From contig CAJNOI010000341.1 of the NCBI GenBank assembly GCA_905250115.1, positions 1 to 64,000 of the forward strand: a stretch of 64,000 nucleotides of DNA, given 5' to 3'. Below the pieces are notes generated by a model. That model searched no databases. It was not told the DNA's origin and worked only from the letters and a program-made list of their open reading frames with translations. Each line of letters begins with the position of its first letter. Position 1 is the first letter of the stretch. Positions 12,759 to 26,036 of this stretch are shown one piece after another. Source of the DNA: Adineta steineri (lineage: Eukaryota; Rotifera; Eurotatoria; Adinetida; Adinetidae). A program made the translations under genes and the position numbers.

Positions 12759-13631
12759 ATGTCGAATAAAGAAATAAAAAGTCGTTATCATATATTACAT
12801 GTTGAAGTTCAACATGGTAAGAGAAATCATTTTGATAAAATAAGATATTTCCTATGATATATTTTTTAAGGTTCGGATCGATTTGATATTCATCTTCATT
12901 TGGAACGACCACCTATCGTAAGAGATCTTATGGATGAAGTTGAAAAAAAAGCTCGAGTAACAGCTATGAATCAACAACTTATATTTCGAGGTATTGACAT
13001 ATTTTCTCGTTTTTTTCCTTTAAAAAATATTTGTTTTTATCAAGGTCAACGTTTACATCAAACTCCAGATAAAGAATTAGAAAAATTTGGTATATTCAAT
13101 GGAAATCATGTAATGTTAATTGGAGATAAAGTAGGATTGCGTACAAAAGAGAAAACTAATTCGATTTTATAATATTATTATTTAGTTATCGGGTCCAGAA
13201 GATGATCATTTTCGACGTTTATTAAGTATTGAAAAAGATGTTAAACTTATTGATGATGTTCTTGAACTTCTTTGTCGTGATTTTGAAAATATAAAACAAG
13301 TAAAAATGAGTTTATTTTTATTCAATTGAATTCTTTTTGCATAGGGGAATTTTAGAGTCAACAAACACGAAATCAATGTGATCATATTCTTAGTGATTTA
13401 CAATCACGTACAGAACGTTGTCAAACAGATTTGAAAACATTTGCATCGATTGCAAAAAATTTAAATGTTGATAGATCGGAACAAGATGCTTCGAGAAAAA
13501 AGAAGGAAGTTGTCGAGCTTATTGAAGTAATTCAATAAATTCTTAAAAATAAATAATATTTATTTATGTTTTGTATTTAGGATCGTATTAATATTTCAAC
13601 GAATATTATTTCGGCAATTTCATCATATTAA
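12759..13631 (+). CDS. BAG1: BAG1-like Hsp70 co-chaperone (ubiquitin-like plus BAG domain)
   Basis: BAG1 proteins release ADP from Hsp70/Hsc70 through the BAG domain and link it to the proteasome through a ubiquitin-like domain. Six exons (12759-12816, 12871-12990, 13045-13130, 13186-13299, 13356-13526, 13581-13631) join in frame to 199 residues. Residues about 14-88 match a ubiquitin-like fold (HILHVEVQH, then LIFRGQRLHQTPDKELEKFG and NHVMLIGDK). Residues about 95-195 are a charged helical bundle typical of a BAG domain (LLSIEKDVKLIDDVLELLC; TERCQTDLKTFASIAKNL). The 54-bp second intron keeps an open frame, so retention would insert 18 residues. Length and domain order fit short BAG1; the BAG part is divergent, so another ubiquitin-like/helical protein is possible. 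Confidence 0.65.
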
Positions 13632-14840
13632 TACAACGATATGAACGTTTAAGAATGACTTTTTTCTATCCTATTAACTCATTTTATTTACTGAAAAAAA
13701 AATAACTCTTTTTACCTGAAATATGAGTGAATTTTTTGTTTGTACCTTAATTTGTAATAATAATAATAATAATAAATTGCAAAGTATTGTCAAAGTTTGA
13801 AAATTTTTAAAATAAAAGATATGAAGCAAATATTTTATAAGTGTGTAATGGGCATGTCTATTTCATTTTAGTGAGCTACCAATTAGGTTCAAATGGCATA
13901 AAGAGCTCTTTACATTTGATTAGAGAAAAAGGTTGTATAAACGACTGGTTTTTTCTAAAAATTTTGAGATCTTTTTAAGAAGAGGGTGAGTATATTCTCA
14001 AAACTACAGTCGTTATTATCTATTCTGATTAATCTGTACAACTCGTGTAATCATCGTTGAGTCGATTCGTGGTACACTAGGTACGAAACGATGTTTCATT
14101 ACTAGATAGCATTCGAGTTTCACTCAATTTCGAAATGCAATGCAAAGCTTCAAATTTCAAAGAATGAATGAAAATCATACAAAAAGAACTGATCTAATGT
14201 AATGATTTTTATTTTCGTGAAACAATCAAAGTCATGTTATTATTTCAGAAAAAACTGGTGGAAATAACCATTTAAATGGAATTTCCTTGATTTTTTATTT
14301 CCAGAATATTTCTGAAAATTTCTCCACAATGATTTGTAGTTAGAAATCCATTTAAATATAATCATTATCTGAAAGTTCAGTTTGATTCTCTCTCAGAGCT
14401 ACATTCACTTTTTTACAGTCCACAAATCTGTCATTATGCTTCTCTATATTTTTCCTTTTTTTCTTTATTAATTCATGCAAATGAACTCTTTTCTCATCCT
14501 TAGAAATAATGGATAAATGAAAGTCATTATTTGTGAACAATGATCGTGTATTGCAATTAGGGTGTGATAAAATAAACTTTTTCGCTCCTTCTATTCTTCT
14601 ACGTTTCTGTTGAGTATCTTTCTTTCTTATCTAACACAACCAAACTCTATTTGTTCAGACATAATAATGTAACCGTGAAGGTCCTTTCTACAATGTATAT
14701 CTTTTCAATATGTATTGCTTACCTTACCGGTGTGTGTTACTGCTTATACTGTGTTCTCAACACGAACAAAGTTTCAGTAGAGACACATTTTCTTTTTCCA
14801 CCAATTTTATTTTATTTTTAAAAAACATTATAAAAAAAAA
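13632..14840. other. Intergenic region
   Basis: No gene recognised. AT-rich, with a short AAT repeat near 13757-13775. It holds the 3' flanks of two convergent genes. A 62-codon minus frame at 14352-14540 is not supported. Confidence 0.5.
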
Positions 14841-16910
14841 TTATAAATTCTTTTTTATGCGTTCAAGGTTTTTTCGGTAACTTTGAAGATTAGGATGATT
14901 TGATGGTAATGATTGTTGTCCAATTTGTACAGCACGCTCATAAAATGAATCAGCTTTCGAATAGTTGCCCATATGTTCATACAACAAACCGATGTTGTTA
15001 TAAGAAGTACCCAAATCAGGATGATTGGAAGGAAGTGATTGTTGTTTAATTGCAAGATCTTTCTCATAATAAGAAAGTGCTTTTGGATAATCTTCCATGC
15101 TGTCATACAACAAGCCGATGTTGTTATAGGAAGCACCCAAATCAGGATGATTAGAAGGAAGTGATTGTTGTTGAATCGTAAGGACTTTTTCATAAGATGA
15201 AAGTGCTTTTGGATAATCTTTCATGCTGTTATACACAATACCGATGTTGTTATAGGAAGCAGCCAAACTAGAATGATTGGAAGGAAGTGATTGCTGTTTG
15301 ATTGCAAGAGCTTTTTCATAATAAGAAAGTGCTTTTGGATAGTCAGCCATGTTAAAATACACCACACCGATATTGTTATAGAACATAGCCAAATCAGGAT
15401 GATTGAAAGGAAGTGATTGTTGTTTGATTGCAAGTGATTTTTCATAATATGTAAGTGCTTCTGGATATTCTCCTTGAACATCTTTGATCCAACCTAGCTG
15501 GTGATAAATATGAGCCTTGCCACTTTCATCCGTTGTTTGATGAAGTAAAATTTCATAAACTTCTTGAGCCTTTTTAAACTGACCCATTTTAAATAGTAAC
15601 TGGCCTAATCTGTACCATCCTCTCGAATTTGGAAAGGTCTCTTGCCGGATACGATCAGTAAGATTACGAAGATCTTGATCGTTGTCACTGGTCAGTATTA
15701 AATTCACTTTATAGAGATGATTATCTCCAGCCATTGGTTTAATATCTCCAATACGAAAAATAGTATGCATAGAGAAGAGAACTTCATCTTCTGTATGAAA
15801 ATAACTAACATCACTAACAGAAGCAAATGGAGTTGTTGAATGGGTAGGATTAATTGACATAACAAATAGTACTCCAACAAGATCAGGATTTGTAGCAGCT
15901 TGCTGGGCGAAATCAAGAGAAATATTACGATTTTTACTGGTGGATAGAAAGTTATTAAATGAAAGAAGTCCATTTTTTGTTTTTGTCATTTCGGTGAAAT
16001 CTTCTTTTGAAAGACCTTGTCCGCGATAAACTGTAAATGTTGTACCTGATTGATGACCCTCGAATTGTTCAGAATGTAGTCGTTGAATATCACGATGTAG
16101 ATCATTAGTAAAGAAACCTATTCGAATAATCATGTCAACGTTCATTGATCTTAATGCTTGATTGAGCATACGATATAAAAATGCATCCCATGTATACCAC
16201 CATATGGGTATGTTGTTTTTGTATGTTGTTTTCAATAGATTAACATTTTTTAATTCATTTTCGTCATCTTTATATACTTCACGACAATAATTAATAAATT
16301 CTTTGAAATGTTTATCTTCGAATTTGATGGTTAATAAGATCTCTTTCAAGATCTGAGTATACATGAATGATGGATCTAATTGATCCAATTTCTTGTTTGA
16401 TGCCACAAAGCTGATTGATGTGGCATTTTGCTCACATTGGTGAGCAGCTTGCTTGAGAGCTTCATAGATCGATGTGATATCTGTGAAGACTCCTTTTATT
16501 TTAGGCCATTCTTTGGCCCATTGTTTATGCCATTCTTGATTGTTACAAAAAATGAAAATAGTGTCTACTTGGGACATATTATGCAAATGAGGCACAGTAT
16601 ATTTCCCAAGTGAACCAGAAACAATCATGCATACTTTGTTGTTATTGATGGTTTGAATAAATTCAATACACTGGTCGCCATCTGTAAATGTGTTTATATT
16701 GTTAACAACACGTTTCAGTTGTTTGATTGTATTACTACAATCAGCATTATTTTCATTAATATTGTTGTCCAACCAAATAAGAAGGACATTTTGCATTCTT
16801 TGCATGTTCATACGTCGATTTGCACCTTCATCCTTGGAAAAGTTTGATATGTGTTTAGCATTACCTTGTGTTTTGGTTTGAACTGATGTTACTGATTTGT
16901 TGTTCGCCAT
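14841..16910 (-). CDS. ADP-ribosyltransferase with TPR repeats (copy 1)
   Basis: Intronless, 689 residues. Order: an N-terminal region shared with the copy at 54.7 kb (QNVLLIWLDNNI; about residues 40-190), an ART domain (about 215-400) and kinesin-light-chain-type TPRs (about 430-680). The ART core shows the arginine-specific R-S-E signature: Arg in TFTVYRGQGLS (about 295), SFNNFLSTS (about 320) and the E-x-E in EDEVLFSMH (about 375). Such enzymes transfer ADP-ribose from NAD+ to arginine. About five repeats of 42 residues carry NNIG, YPKAL and SLPSNHP motifs and should bind partner proteins. There is no signal peptide or membrane helix, so it is probably cytosolic. ART-TPR fusions are numerous in bdelloids. 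Substrate unknown. Confidence 0.88.
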   Translation of the reverse strand: MANNKSVTSVQTKTQGNAKHISNFSKDEGANRRMNMQRMQNVLLIWLDNNINENNADCSNTIKQLKRVVNNINTFTDGDQCIEFIQTINNNKVCMIVSGSLGKYTVPHLHNMSQVDTIFIFCNNQEWHKQWAKEWPKIKGVFTDITSIYEALKQAAHQCEQNATSISFVASNKKLDQLDPSFMYTQILKEILLTIKFEDKHFKEFINYCREVYKDDENELKNVNLLKTTYKNNIPIWWYTWDAFLYRMLNQALRSMNVDMIIRIGFFTNDLHRDIQRLHSEQFEGHQSGTTFTVYRGQGLSKEDFTEMTKTKNGLLSFNNFLSTSKNRNISLDFAQQAATNPDLVGVLFVMSINPTHSTTPFASVSDVSYFHTEDEVLFSMHTIFRIGDIKPMAGDNHLYKVNLILTSDNDQDLRNLTDRIRQETFPNSRGWYRLGQLLFKMGQFKKAQEVYEILLHQTTDESGKAHIYHQLGWIKDVQGEYPEALTYYEKSLAIKQQSLPFNHPDLAMFYNNIGVVYFNMADYPKALSYYEKALAIKQQSLPSNHSSLAASYNNIGIVYNSMKDYPKALSSYEKVLTIQQQSLPSNHPDLGASYNNIGLLYDSMEDYPKALSYYEKDLAIKQQSLPSNHPDLGTSYNNIGLLYEHMGNYSKADSFYERAVQIGQQSLPSNHPNLQSYRKNLERIKKNL

Positions 16911-19676
16911 TGTTTGGTGTAACGTAGACTATTTCAAGAAGAAATGTTTATAAATGAATGAAAATAATATGTCATTTTATAGTATAAGAATTTTCTTTCG
17001 AGATTGTTCTTTTTATCATCATGTACATGCTTTCTCTGTTATCAGTATTCCACTTGGTTTTTTCATGTTTGGTAAATATAAGTCACAAAATATTACAGGT
17101 ATAATCAGAGATATTTATCAGTTACCTACAAAACGAAAAGGGCGTTAAAGTTTGGTCATTGTTGATAATTTAAAGAAATAATCTGTAAGAAATAGTTCTT
17201 AAAATACTTGTCCTTACAGAAAATCTGTAAAGAGAATTATTCTTCAGCCATTATTACAGAATGATGGAAATTTACAATTATTTTCCGTTGGAACAAATGA
17301 TTACTGAATAATATGACAAAAATGCCAAAGCAATAATAAAAATTTTAATAAAGATATTCTGTTGAAACAATGAGAAACGAGAAACATTTAATTATTATGT
17401 GTTGTCGATTGTTCTTTTTATCTTCTTTTTATTTTCATAAGCCAAATACGATGTGTATGTATGTTCTATTACTTATACAATGTTATCAGAAATATGAAAG
17501 ATCAACTAATATGCACATTCAGGTAAACCAAAAGAAAAATACCAGTATTGATATATTTTTAAAATGAATAAAATTCATGGATGTTTCTTTACGCATCATT
17601 TGTTTCCATACCAGTCAAATCTTTGAAATAAATAAATTAACTACAATGCAATCATCTAATTGACTATTCTCATCTACTTGCCACTGGATATTATCCAGTG
17701 GATAATGATTCGATGTAAACTTTTGTAAAGCTTTTCATCTTCTTAATTATGTTACAATCTTCTGTAATAGACATTCATATATTTACTTTTACTTGTCAGT
17801 TTCACAAATGATTGTTCATCTCACAAAAAGTATTAAAAAGTATTTGCATATAGATGAGAAAAATCTATTGAAGGTATTTCAATATCATCCAATTTTGAAA
17901 ATAAAGAATTGAAGTTATTCAACAAAACTTCCTATTTTTGAGAATTGAATTATAATACTTCTATGTATCTGTTTTGAAGACATCATTAAAATACAAAAAA
18001 CAAGTTGATCGTGTATATTTTGAAATTTTATGTTATGAAGCATTTTCATAAAGAACTTAATTGTTTATAATTTATGAAATTATCCATCAAATATACTTTC
18101 AGATTTTAAATAGTAATAGTAAAAATTATATGTACTTATATAAACATAGATCTTCTTTGTATGTAACATCTGCATCTATGTTTAATACTAAACAAAAAAA
18201 ATATATAATGTGCAAATCAATAACTTCACTATATAAAACTATTATATGTAATCAATTTTTTCTGCTTAGGTTAAAGTAATAAAGAGAACGTAATTTATAT
18301 ATGAACAATCGTTCTCTTCACTGTATATGACAGTAGAATTCAAATTAACTTTTTATTAAATTATTAATATAATCATTGTATAAAGTATATTTGTATTTTA
18401 CCGTAAGATTATATTCATGTTGAGCTTGAAGCCAGCGCTATTTACGAACGAAAAACATATGATGATCAGTATTTTTGAATGCTTTGAATCAATTATTAAA
18501 ATAAATCATGACTTAGTTTTAGATAATAAAATATAATTTGTGTTACGAAACATTAGGCAATGGAATTAATTCATAGTATGTAGTCACACGTAGTCCTTTC
18601 ATTAAAAAAGCATCGATTTATAAGCCAAACCGTTTATATAATTTATTTACTTGGATATACCTGAAATTCTAGCATTAGAGTATGGGTGCATCATATATAT
18701 TCTAATTACTCACATCCTCAAAATATAAAGGTAGTTAGCTTGTATATATATCTAGTGTCACTACTCATATTATCAGCTATAGTTTCAGCTGTAAAACGGT
18801 TGTTAGAAAGAAATGACGCCTAACTTTTGCGTCTGCTTTTGATTTTAATTATCTTGAAATTTAAAAAAGTCAAAATCGTGTTTTTGCGACGCTTTCTGTA
18901 AAACAAGCAAGGAAAGTCGTGAACGACTACATAAATAATTTGCTTCGCATCTCATTAATTAGTACAAAGCTGATATTTTATACAGAATACTTTGAAACAA
19001 TGATTCAGACTTTAGCGTACCCTGTAACAAAACTAAAATTAAATAATCAGGATTAAAATCTACACATCCAAAATTTCAAGTATTTATTCAAAATATGAAT
19101 GTCCACATAACGAGTTTTATTTGTTGGTTTCTATCTTGTTTGACGAAATTTAACAGAATATATGATATAACAAATCGTGATCACGATCAAAAATATTAAT
19201 CGCGTGGAGTACACTACTTAAAATAGGAATATATTTTTAATTAAATACGGAGTAAATTTTCCATATAAGAAATTATTTTAAATCCATAAAAATCGATCGA
19301 ATTAGAGCAGATTTATCCCATGTATATACTTCTGGTAATACAGTCTATTCTATATAAATACATATGACATATGAATTGATCTCATGTCAAAGATATGAAC
19401 ACATTAATATGACAATCATATATTATGCGAGGATCTACAACACACCCTATAGCTCAAGTGTCGATATGTCACTAATGATTTGTTTTACGAAAAGAAAAAG
19501 AAGTAAGCAAGTTATGATGCGCATCATTGCTTTTCACATATCTATGAGAGCAAATGAACGAACAAAAAATATGCGCATGATATATTTTTTATATGTTTCG
19601 ACCTCGTCTATCATATGTCATTTTCTCTTTCTGCCCATAACGTGTTTAATATAACTAGCTTTGAATTCATTTTACT
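16911..19676. other. 2.8-kb AT-rich intergenic region
   Basis: No supported gene, RNA or transposon domain. Short frames (60-96 codons) are AT-biased shadows. The only structural feature I could pick out is the 21-bp perfect inverted repeat at 17681-17701. It includes the 5' flanks of the ART-TPR gene and of the ankyrin gene. Confidence 0.5.
17681..17701. repeat. 21-bp perfect inverted repeat
   Basis: CCACTGGATA, one central T, then TATCCAGTGG: a perfect palindrome with 10-bp arms, seen directly. It could be a dimeric binding site or chance; no function assigned. Confidence 0.6.
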
Positions 19677-20762
19677 TTGTTTACCATGGGTTTTATGTCA
19701 AGTAAAGAACAATCAATGGCAAAAGCTATTGAAAATCAAGATATAGAAGCACTCAAAACAATGATAAGAGGTTATACATCTGAAGAAATGCATACTATAT
19801 GTAAATCTCTTGTACCTGGAAATAATAATCAATGTACAATGCTTCATTTTGCAACATGGCAAGGTATAACAAAATAAATTTTACTGAAATAAAAATTTTC
19901 TTACTTTAAATTTATTAATAGATAATCCAGAATTATTAGAATTATTCTTAGATTATGTTGATGATTTAGAAGTACGTGATGGTCTTGGTTGGACACCTTT
20001 AGGGACAGCTGTTAACCGACATAGTAAAGAAAATGTGAAATTATTATTAAAACATAATGCAAAAGTTGATTGTGATGGTACTCAAGGCATGGATCTCATT
20101 GCTAATGCTATGAGTTGTAATGATATTGGTACAAATTATATTTGATATGATATAAAAATAATCAATTTAATTTTTTTTTCTTTTTTTGATCGATAGAACT
20201 TATTCAAATTCTAATGGATCATGGTGCTCAAGTAACAACAACATCAGAAACACAAAATGGATGTTATCTATTACATTTTGCTATTGATGATGGTTTTATG
20301 GATATAGCTAAATTATTAGTTGAAAGAGGCAAAATACCAATTGATTTACTTGATCAATCAGGTTGGAGTGCACTTCATTTAGCTGCAGGTCATAATTTTT
20401 CAGATATGGTAAAATTTCTTGTAGAAAATGGAGCAGATATTAATATTAAAGTATGATTGAATTTTTTCCTTTCTCGAATAAACATACATCTATTATAGGA
20501 TTTTAATGGAAATACACCGTTAGCATGGGCCAGAGAAATGAATTCGAAAGAAGTTATCGATGAACTCGAAAGACTTGGTGGTAAAGCTGATACAGAATGG
20601 CATGGGGAAAAATTAAGTTTAAATCATTATCAGAAACTGACTGAGGAAAAACAAGGTATTATCAATAGTGAATTTGAAATGGAAGGTGCCGAAGGAAACA
20701 AATCTTCTAATGATAATGATTCAAATTTAATCGATGCACTTCAACGTCTACAGTCAACTTGA
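19677..20762 (+). CDS. Ankyrin-repeat protein
   Basis: Four exons (19677-19863, 19922-20128, 20197-20450, 20499-20762) join in frame to 303 residues; Met at 19686 is an alternative start. At least five ankyrin repeats are visible: TMLHFATWQ, GWTPLGTAVNRHSKENVKLL, YLLHFAIDDGFMDIAKLLVE, GWSALHLAAGHNFSDMVKFL and GNTPLAWAREMNSKEVIDEL. The C-terminal tail (about 245-303) is acidic and Asn/Asp-rich. Ankyrin repeats bind other proteins; there is no catalytic, membrane or signal sequence, so it is probably a cytosolic adaptor. The partner cannot be inferred and no specific orthologue is recognised. Confidence 0.85.
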
Positions 20763-21033
20763 ATATTTCTATTTGTATTCGATCAGAATGATCCGATAAC
20801 TTTTAAAGTGTCATAGTTAATCTTTCGAAATTTTTCTGTTCATTTTTTTTTATTCATTTCAGATAATTTCAATCAAAAAGTGTTCTAAATATAAAAAACT
20901 TTTCATCCTATTTACAAATAAAAACATAATTGTCAGTCAATTCTTCATGTAATATGTTGAAAATTAAACACCGGAGAATAAATATAAAATTCTTTGTTGT
21001 TTTTTTCAATAAATCTTGTAATAGATTTATTCA

Positions 21034-24000
21034 TTATGGTTTATTACAACATGAATTACACATCTTATCAAAATTATGTAGGAGTTCTTGTGGACATGGT
21101 AACGCATCCATTCCAGAAGGACCTGGTAAACCAGGTCGTCCACGAAATCCACGTTGTCCTTCTCGTCCTTCTGCACCCTAAAATAAATTTTCTATTAAAT
21201 ATTAATTTAAATTATTCACATACTTTTTCACCTTTCTCTCCTGCCGGACCCTAAAAAAAAACGCACAAAGATAATCTCATTATTATACAAAAGAATATTT
21301 AACTTACTCGAATACCTTGTTCACCTTGATTACCCTGAATATAAATATTAAAAAAAAATTATTATAATATAATCAAAAAATACAATAGTATTAGTCGATT
21401 TCTTAGTGTTATGATAGAGAACCAGCAACGCTTTCTATATCGATAAATATGGAGAGATTAAACACAAACGAAGACTTCATGCACTAAATACATACCACTG
21501 AACGCTTTCTATATGTATTCTCGAAAATATAAAAAAATAGGTTTAATAAAACAAAATATCTTTCATACCGGAGAATAACCAGGTAAACCTATTGAACCTC
21601 GTTCTCCTTTTTCACCTTTACTTTGTTCACCCTTTTCACCCTACAATAATCATAAGTGTCTATCAAAATAAAATACATATCTGGAAAAATTTACCTTAAC
21701 ACCAGGTGGACCTTTATCTCCTTTTAATCCCTGAAAATAAAATAAATAATTTTTTCTTATGAAACATATTACATTTTTAGTTACCGTCAGTCCAGTGTAT
21801 CCTTGATCACCTTTTGGACCATCGAATCCTGGTTGACCAGGAAGACCAATTCTTCCCTAAAGAACATATTTGTATATATACTCATAAGAAGTTATTCAAA
21901 ACAATTTTTCAACTTACTCTGCGTCCTGGAAGACCTGGTGGACCTTTCAAGATAATATGTGTTTGATTAAAATCAACTTTTTGAATATATCCGGCGTCAC
22001 CTTTAACACCTCGATCACCCTTAAAAATAAATAGTATATTGTTTTCATTGATTTATAAATGAATTTATACTTACTTTGAAACCTGGTGGTCCTTGAATAC
22101 CGATATCACCATTTCTTCCATCGATACCATCTTGTCCAGGTAGGCCAGGACTAAAATCGATCAAGCATATATATTAAGTAAGATAAAGTCATTGTTTTAT
22201 TTACCTTCCTGGTAGACCAGGAGCACCACGACTACCTTTTGGTCCGATAATTGAATAACCAGCATCACCTCTTAATCCCGGTGGACCAGGTTCACCTTTC
22301 GGACAAATTAAACGACGTCTTTTTGGTCGAATAATGGGCCCTCGATCACCTTTTTCACCCTAGATTTGAAAAAAGGTTCATAACAACAATAGAATTCATT
22401 CATTCATTCAAATAATCACACATGCATCATATATAAATACTACAATGGCGAACATCACGAAGCAAAACAAAACGGGGTAAATCATAACACAATGTATAAA
22501 AATATAGATTAAGCGTTGCCTGGTTTTCCATTTATTTTTTCGTATCTATTTTTATCTTAATATATAAAGTTTCTTTTATTTTTGTTTACATACCTTTTCA
22601 CCAGGTAAACCCTACAATAATACAATGAATAAAATATAAAGAAGCAATATAAACATACATCTTGACCAGGTGGACCAACTCTACCAATGCCATGAATACC
22701 AGCTGGACCCATTTCACCTTTTTGTCCTGGCGGACCAGGTGGGCCTTGAATAAATTTGGCGTCAGATGATGATGATAATCTTCCTACTTGATCCGATGGT
22801 CCATTATAACCTGGTTCACCCTTTTCTCCCTATATAAAATACGCATTCATTTATATATACATATCATAAATATCAAAATATTTACTTTTACACCATTCCA
22901 AACGATTGAACCAGGATGACCTCGTTCACCTTTTGGACCCATTTCACCCTGAAAGAATTCACTCATACAATATCATTAATTTATCTTTTATCATACCGGA
23001 AATCCTGCAAAACCACGATCACCCTAAGATATAACATAAAAAATTCAATACTATACTTTGAATTTCAAACAAACCTTTTCGCCTTTTAAACCTAAAAAAA
23101 AATATATTTAATTTCAATTAGATAAGTTTATTTTACAATAGTACCTGGTGGACATTGACAATTTAGTTTTTGTGTATCGTGTATATATCGTCGTTTACGT
23201 GTATCAACCTAAAAACAAAATATTGTCTAGAAATGCTTCTCTTTTTAGATGTTTTTTAATCAAACTGTAATACTCGAGACTAGAATTATCATTTTTGTCA
23301 AATTCGAGTGAAAAAAAAACATAAGTTGATCGATTGCTTTGATTCAATCAAGCTTATAAGATGAAGAATGTAACGAAAAGTTTTTGTTAAATTAAACAAA
23401 AAGGTCAATACAAGCACGTCAATTATTATTCTTTTGTCATGTTATTTCATATAAAACAAACATAAAGTTTAACATAATATGTTACATCACATAATGTAAA
23501 AGTAAGTGACATTCTATTTCAAGTTCTTCATATTCGTCGCGTAATACTCAAGTGTTCATACTTGTATGTTCATCAATTATTGATCGAAAAATACGACTAT
23601 GTCATAACGAAAGTTACTTTTTAGTACATTGCATAAATATATAAAGATATTTTTACATGATTTGGTAAAAATCAAAAGATTATCTTTTGAGTTAATGGAA
23701 AATTAAAATCTAATCTTTTACCTTATATGATTTTGCAATAGATTCATTATGATTTGAATCTTTTAATATAAATTGTTGTATAGAATGATAGATTTTATTA
23801 AACCATTGTTCAAGTGATGGTTGTTCATGATGAAATGGTGATATTGATGATGTTGAAGGTAATAATTCTGTAAGAATATTTTCGATTTTTGTTTGTCGTT
23901 CAGATAATATTTGATATTGATGTGAATTATAAGCATTCCAAGCAATTGAAATTAATATTAAAAATAAATAAAGTGTATGCGTAGAAAAATACATTGATAA

Positions 24001-24054
24001 AAACCATTTTTGATGATAGGATACATGCGTTGATTTTCTCTTATCAATCGGCAT
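21034..24054 (-). CDS. Transmembrane collagen in many short exons
   Basis: The N-terminal exon (from 23722, or a few bases lower, up to 24054) encodes a short basic cytosolic tail, one membrane helix (about residues 22-40, LYLFLILISIAWNAYN) and a helical extracellular linker. After a roughly 0.5-kb intron come about 14 small exons of Gly-X-Y sequence with interruptions (for example GERGHPG, GPPGPPGQKGEMGPAG, GLPGQPGFDGPKGDQG), rich in KGE/KGD. The last exon ends in a cysteine cluster (LPCPQELL, MCNSCC). Type II topology and an interrupted triple helix resemble membrane-associated collagens (types XIII/XXIII/XXV) or cuticle collagens; it should trimerise at the cell surface. Most exons begin or end near Gly codons. 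Exon borders are approximate. Confidence 0.85.
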
Positions 24055-26036
24055 ATTTAAATTATATGTATGTATAATTATGGTTTAGGTCAATGATATA
24101 AATAATATTGGAGAAAAACAAAATATGATTTGATGACGAATTGTTAATATAGAATATGTATATATATGCTTGTACGTATATAAAGAAAGAGGAAAAGAAG
24201 TATTGTTAAAACCAAGAAAGAGAGAGAGGGAGAGAAAGAAAGAAGAGAACAAGTATATGATGTTTTGTCCTTTCTCTTCTGGATGATAATGAGGAGAAGA
24301 AATTTGTACATTATAACATAACTAGAATAAAATGAGCTTTTTAAAAACAATTTTATATTGAAATATATCATCATCTAGTTTATATCAAAGAAAAAGATTA
24401 AAAGTAATTGATTATTAAACTATAAAAAAATATATTATCATGAACATACGTTAGACGAATGTCCTGCAGTGCTCATCACTCAATTATAATTGTTGTATAT
24501 TCTTCTATCTTAGGAATAGACCATAGTTGGGGTAATTATCCAATGACCTTTATTTAAGCTGAATTCTGTTTGGATGACAACTGTTGTTATTATTATTATT
24601 AAAAGAAACCTTGTTAACTTTGATCGATTCTGTCACAGTTACTATCGAGAATGAACTCAATGCTATTATTCATTGATCTTGATCAAATTTCTGAAATATT
24701 TATATGTCATTTCTTATTTCCACATAATCAAATCATAATATTTATTTCATTCTTTTCTCCGATCTTAATCGAATATTATCACTTTCTAAATAGATAAATG
24801 TTCACCAATGTAAACTTTCTATATTAAAAAAAACTTTAACATAAATTATTTAATGATGACATCATTCTTCATTTATATATAAAGAACTATTCTTTATTTA
24901 GACTAGATGTTTTTACTTAATTATTCTAAGAGAATATTTATTTGGAAATTGTTAATTAAATAAAAAAAAGAAAATTAATAATATAAATATTATTGTCAAT
25001 AATGTGCTTATAGAAATATTGATTGTTTGTTGAAGTTGATTCATGTTGACAGTTTTTTCTTCTTCTTTATAGATACTTTATATTCCCAGTATAGAATTCT
25101 TTCTTTCTTTAATATCTTTTGTATCTCTATGTTAGAAAATAGCACGGTTGATTGGTAAAGCTCAAAGTTGTAATAGTCTTTTTCTTTTTGTTTTCTATAA
25201 AGAATTTCTCAGCCAATCATTATTAAAAGAATAAATTCGAGTTCTTTCTTTTTCTTTTTCATCTCATATTATTTTTATAGAAAAAGAAGATATAATATAA
25301 TAGTTTCAGACAATAAGTAAAACTTAAGTATTGTTTGCAGATTTTTTTTACATGACTAGAAAACAAAAGACTATGCGTTGAAATTCATTATTAATTGACA
25401 AGCGTGTTGTGTGTCAGGAAAAGTAGGTAGATTGAAAACTATGCTAGAAGAAAAATAGTTGCAGATATTATCGATGTTACATGAGCGCGGGAGCGAATAA
25501 GACGAATAAATATCAACTGTTGAAATAGAGATAAGAATAAAAATACCATATCTATCTTCAGCCTATTTATCTATCATTGTAGAAGAAGAAAAAAAAAGTA
25601 GTACATTTCCGCGTTTTTTTCTCCTGGCCTCTAATGAGAGAGAAAAAAAGAATCAGTTTAGTCAAAAAATATGTGCGTGTATATCTCGGTCTCGCTCAAA
25701 CGATTAGTTTCCGGCACTAACAATTATTTCATCTAAACCTGTCTCTCTTATTTTCATGGAATTTTTATCAAAGAACTGTTAAAATGATTGTAGGAGAAAA
25801 AAAGAATTCATTCAGGGTGTAAAAAGTCAAGTACTGTGAAAAGTCAGACACTATTAATAATAGAAAAAAAAATAGAAATAAGACTAGCTAAGTAGAGGGG
25901 AAAAAAGGAAATTGTGAAAAAGTAGCATAAAATATTGATTTAGTTTCATAATGCATACATTCTTTTAATGATGGTGATCCTTTTCTACTAGTCAATCGAT
26001 AAAAATAGTCTACTTCTAGATTAAATTTCTTTTCTT
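24055..26036. other. 2-kb intergenic region between divergent genes
   Basis: Separates the collagen (-) and TMEM163-like (+) genes, so it holds both 5' flanks. AT-rich with purine-rich simple sequence at 24180-24250. No gene, RNA or transposon feature seen. Confidence 0.5.

Noticed and set aside
14855..15481. Frames on the minus strand with repeated hydrophobic motifs
   Set aside because: Shifted-frame shadows of the TPR repeats of ART-TPR gene 1; the repeat makes them look periodic.
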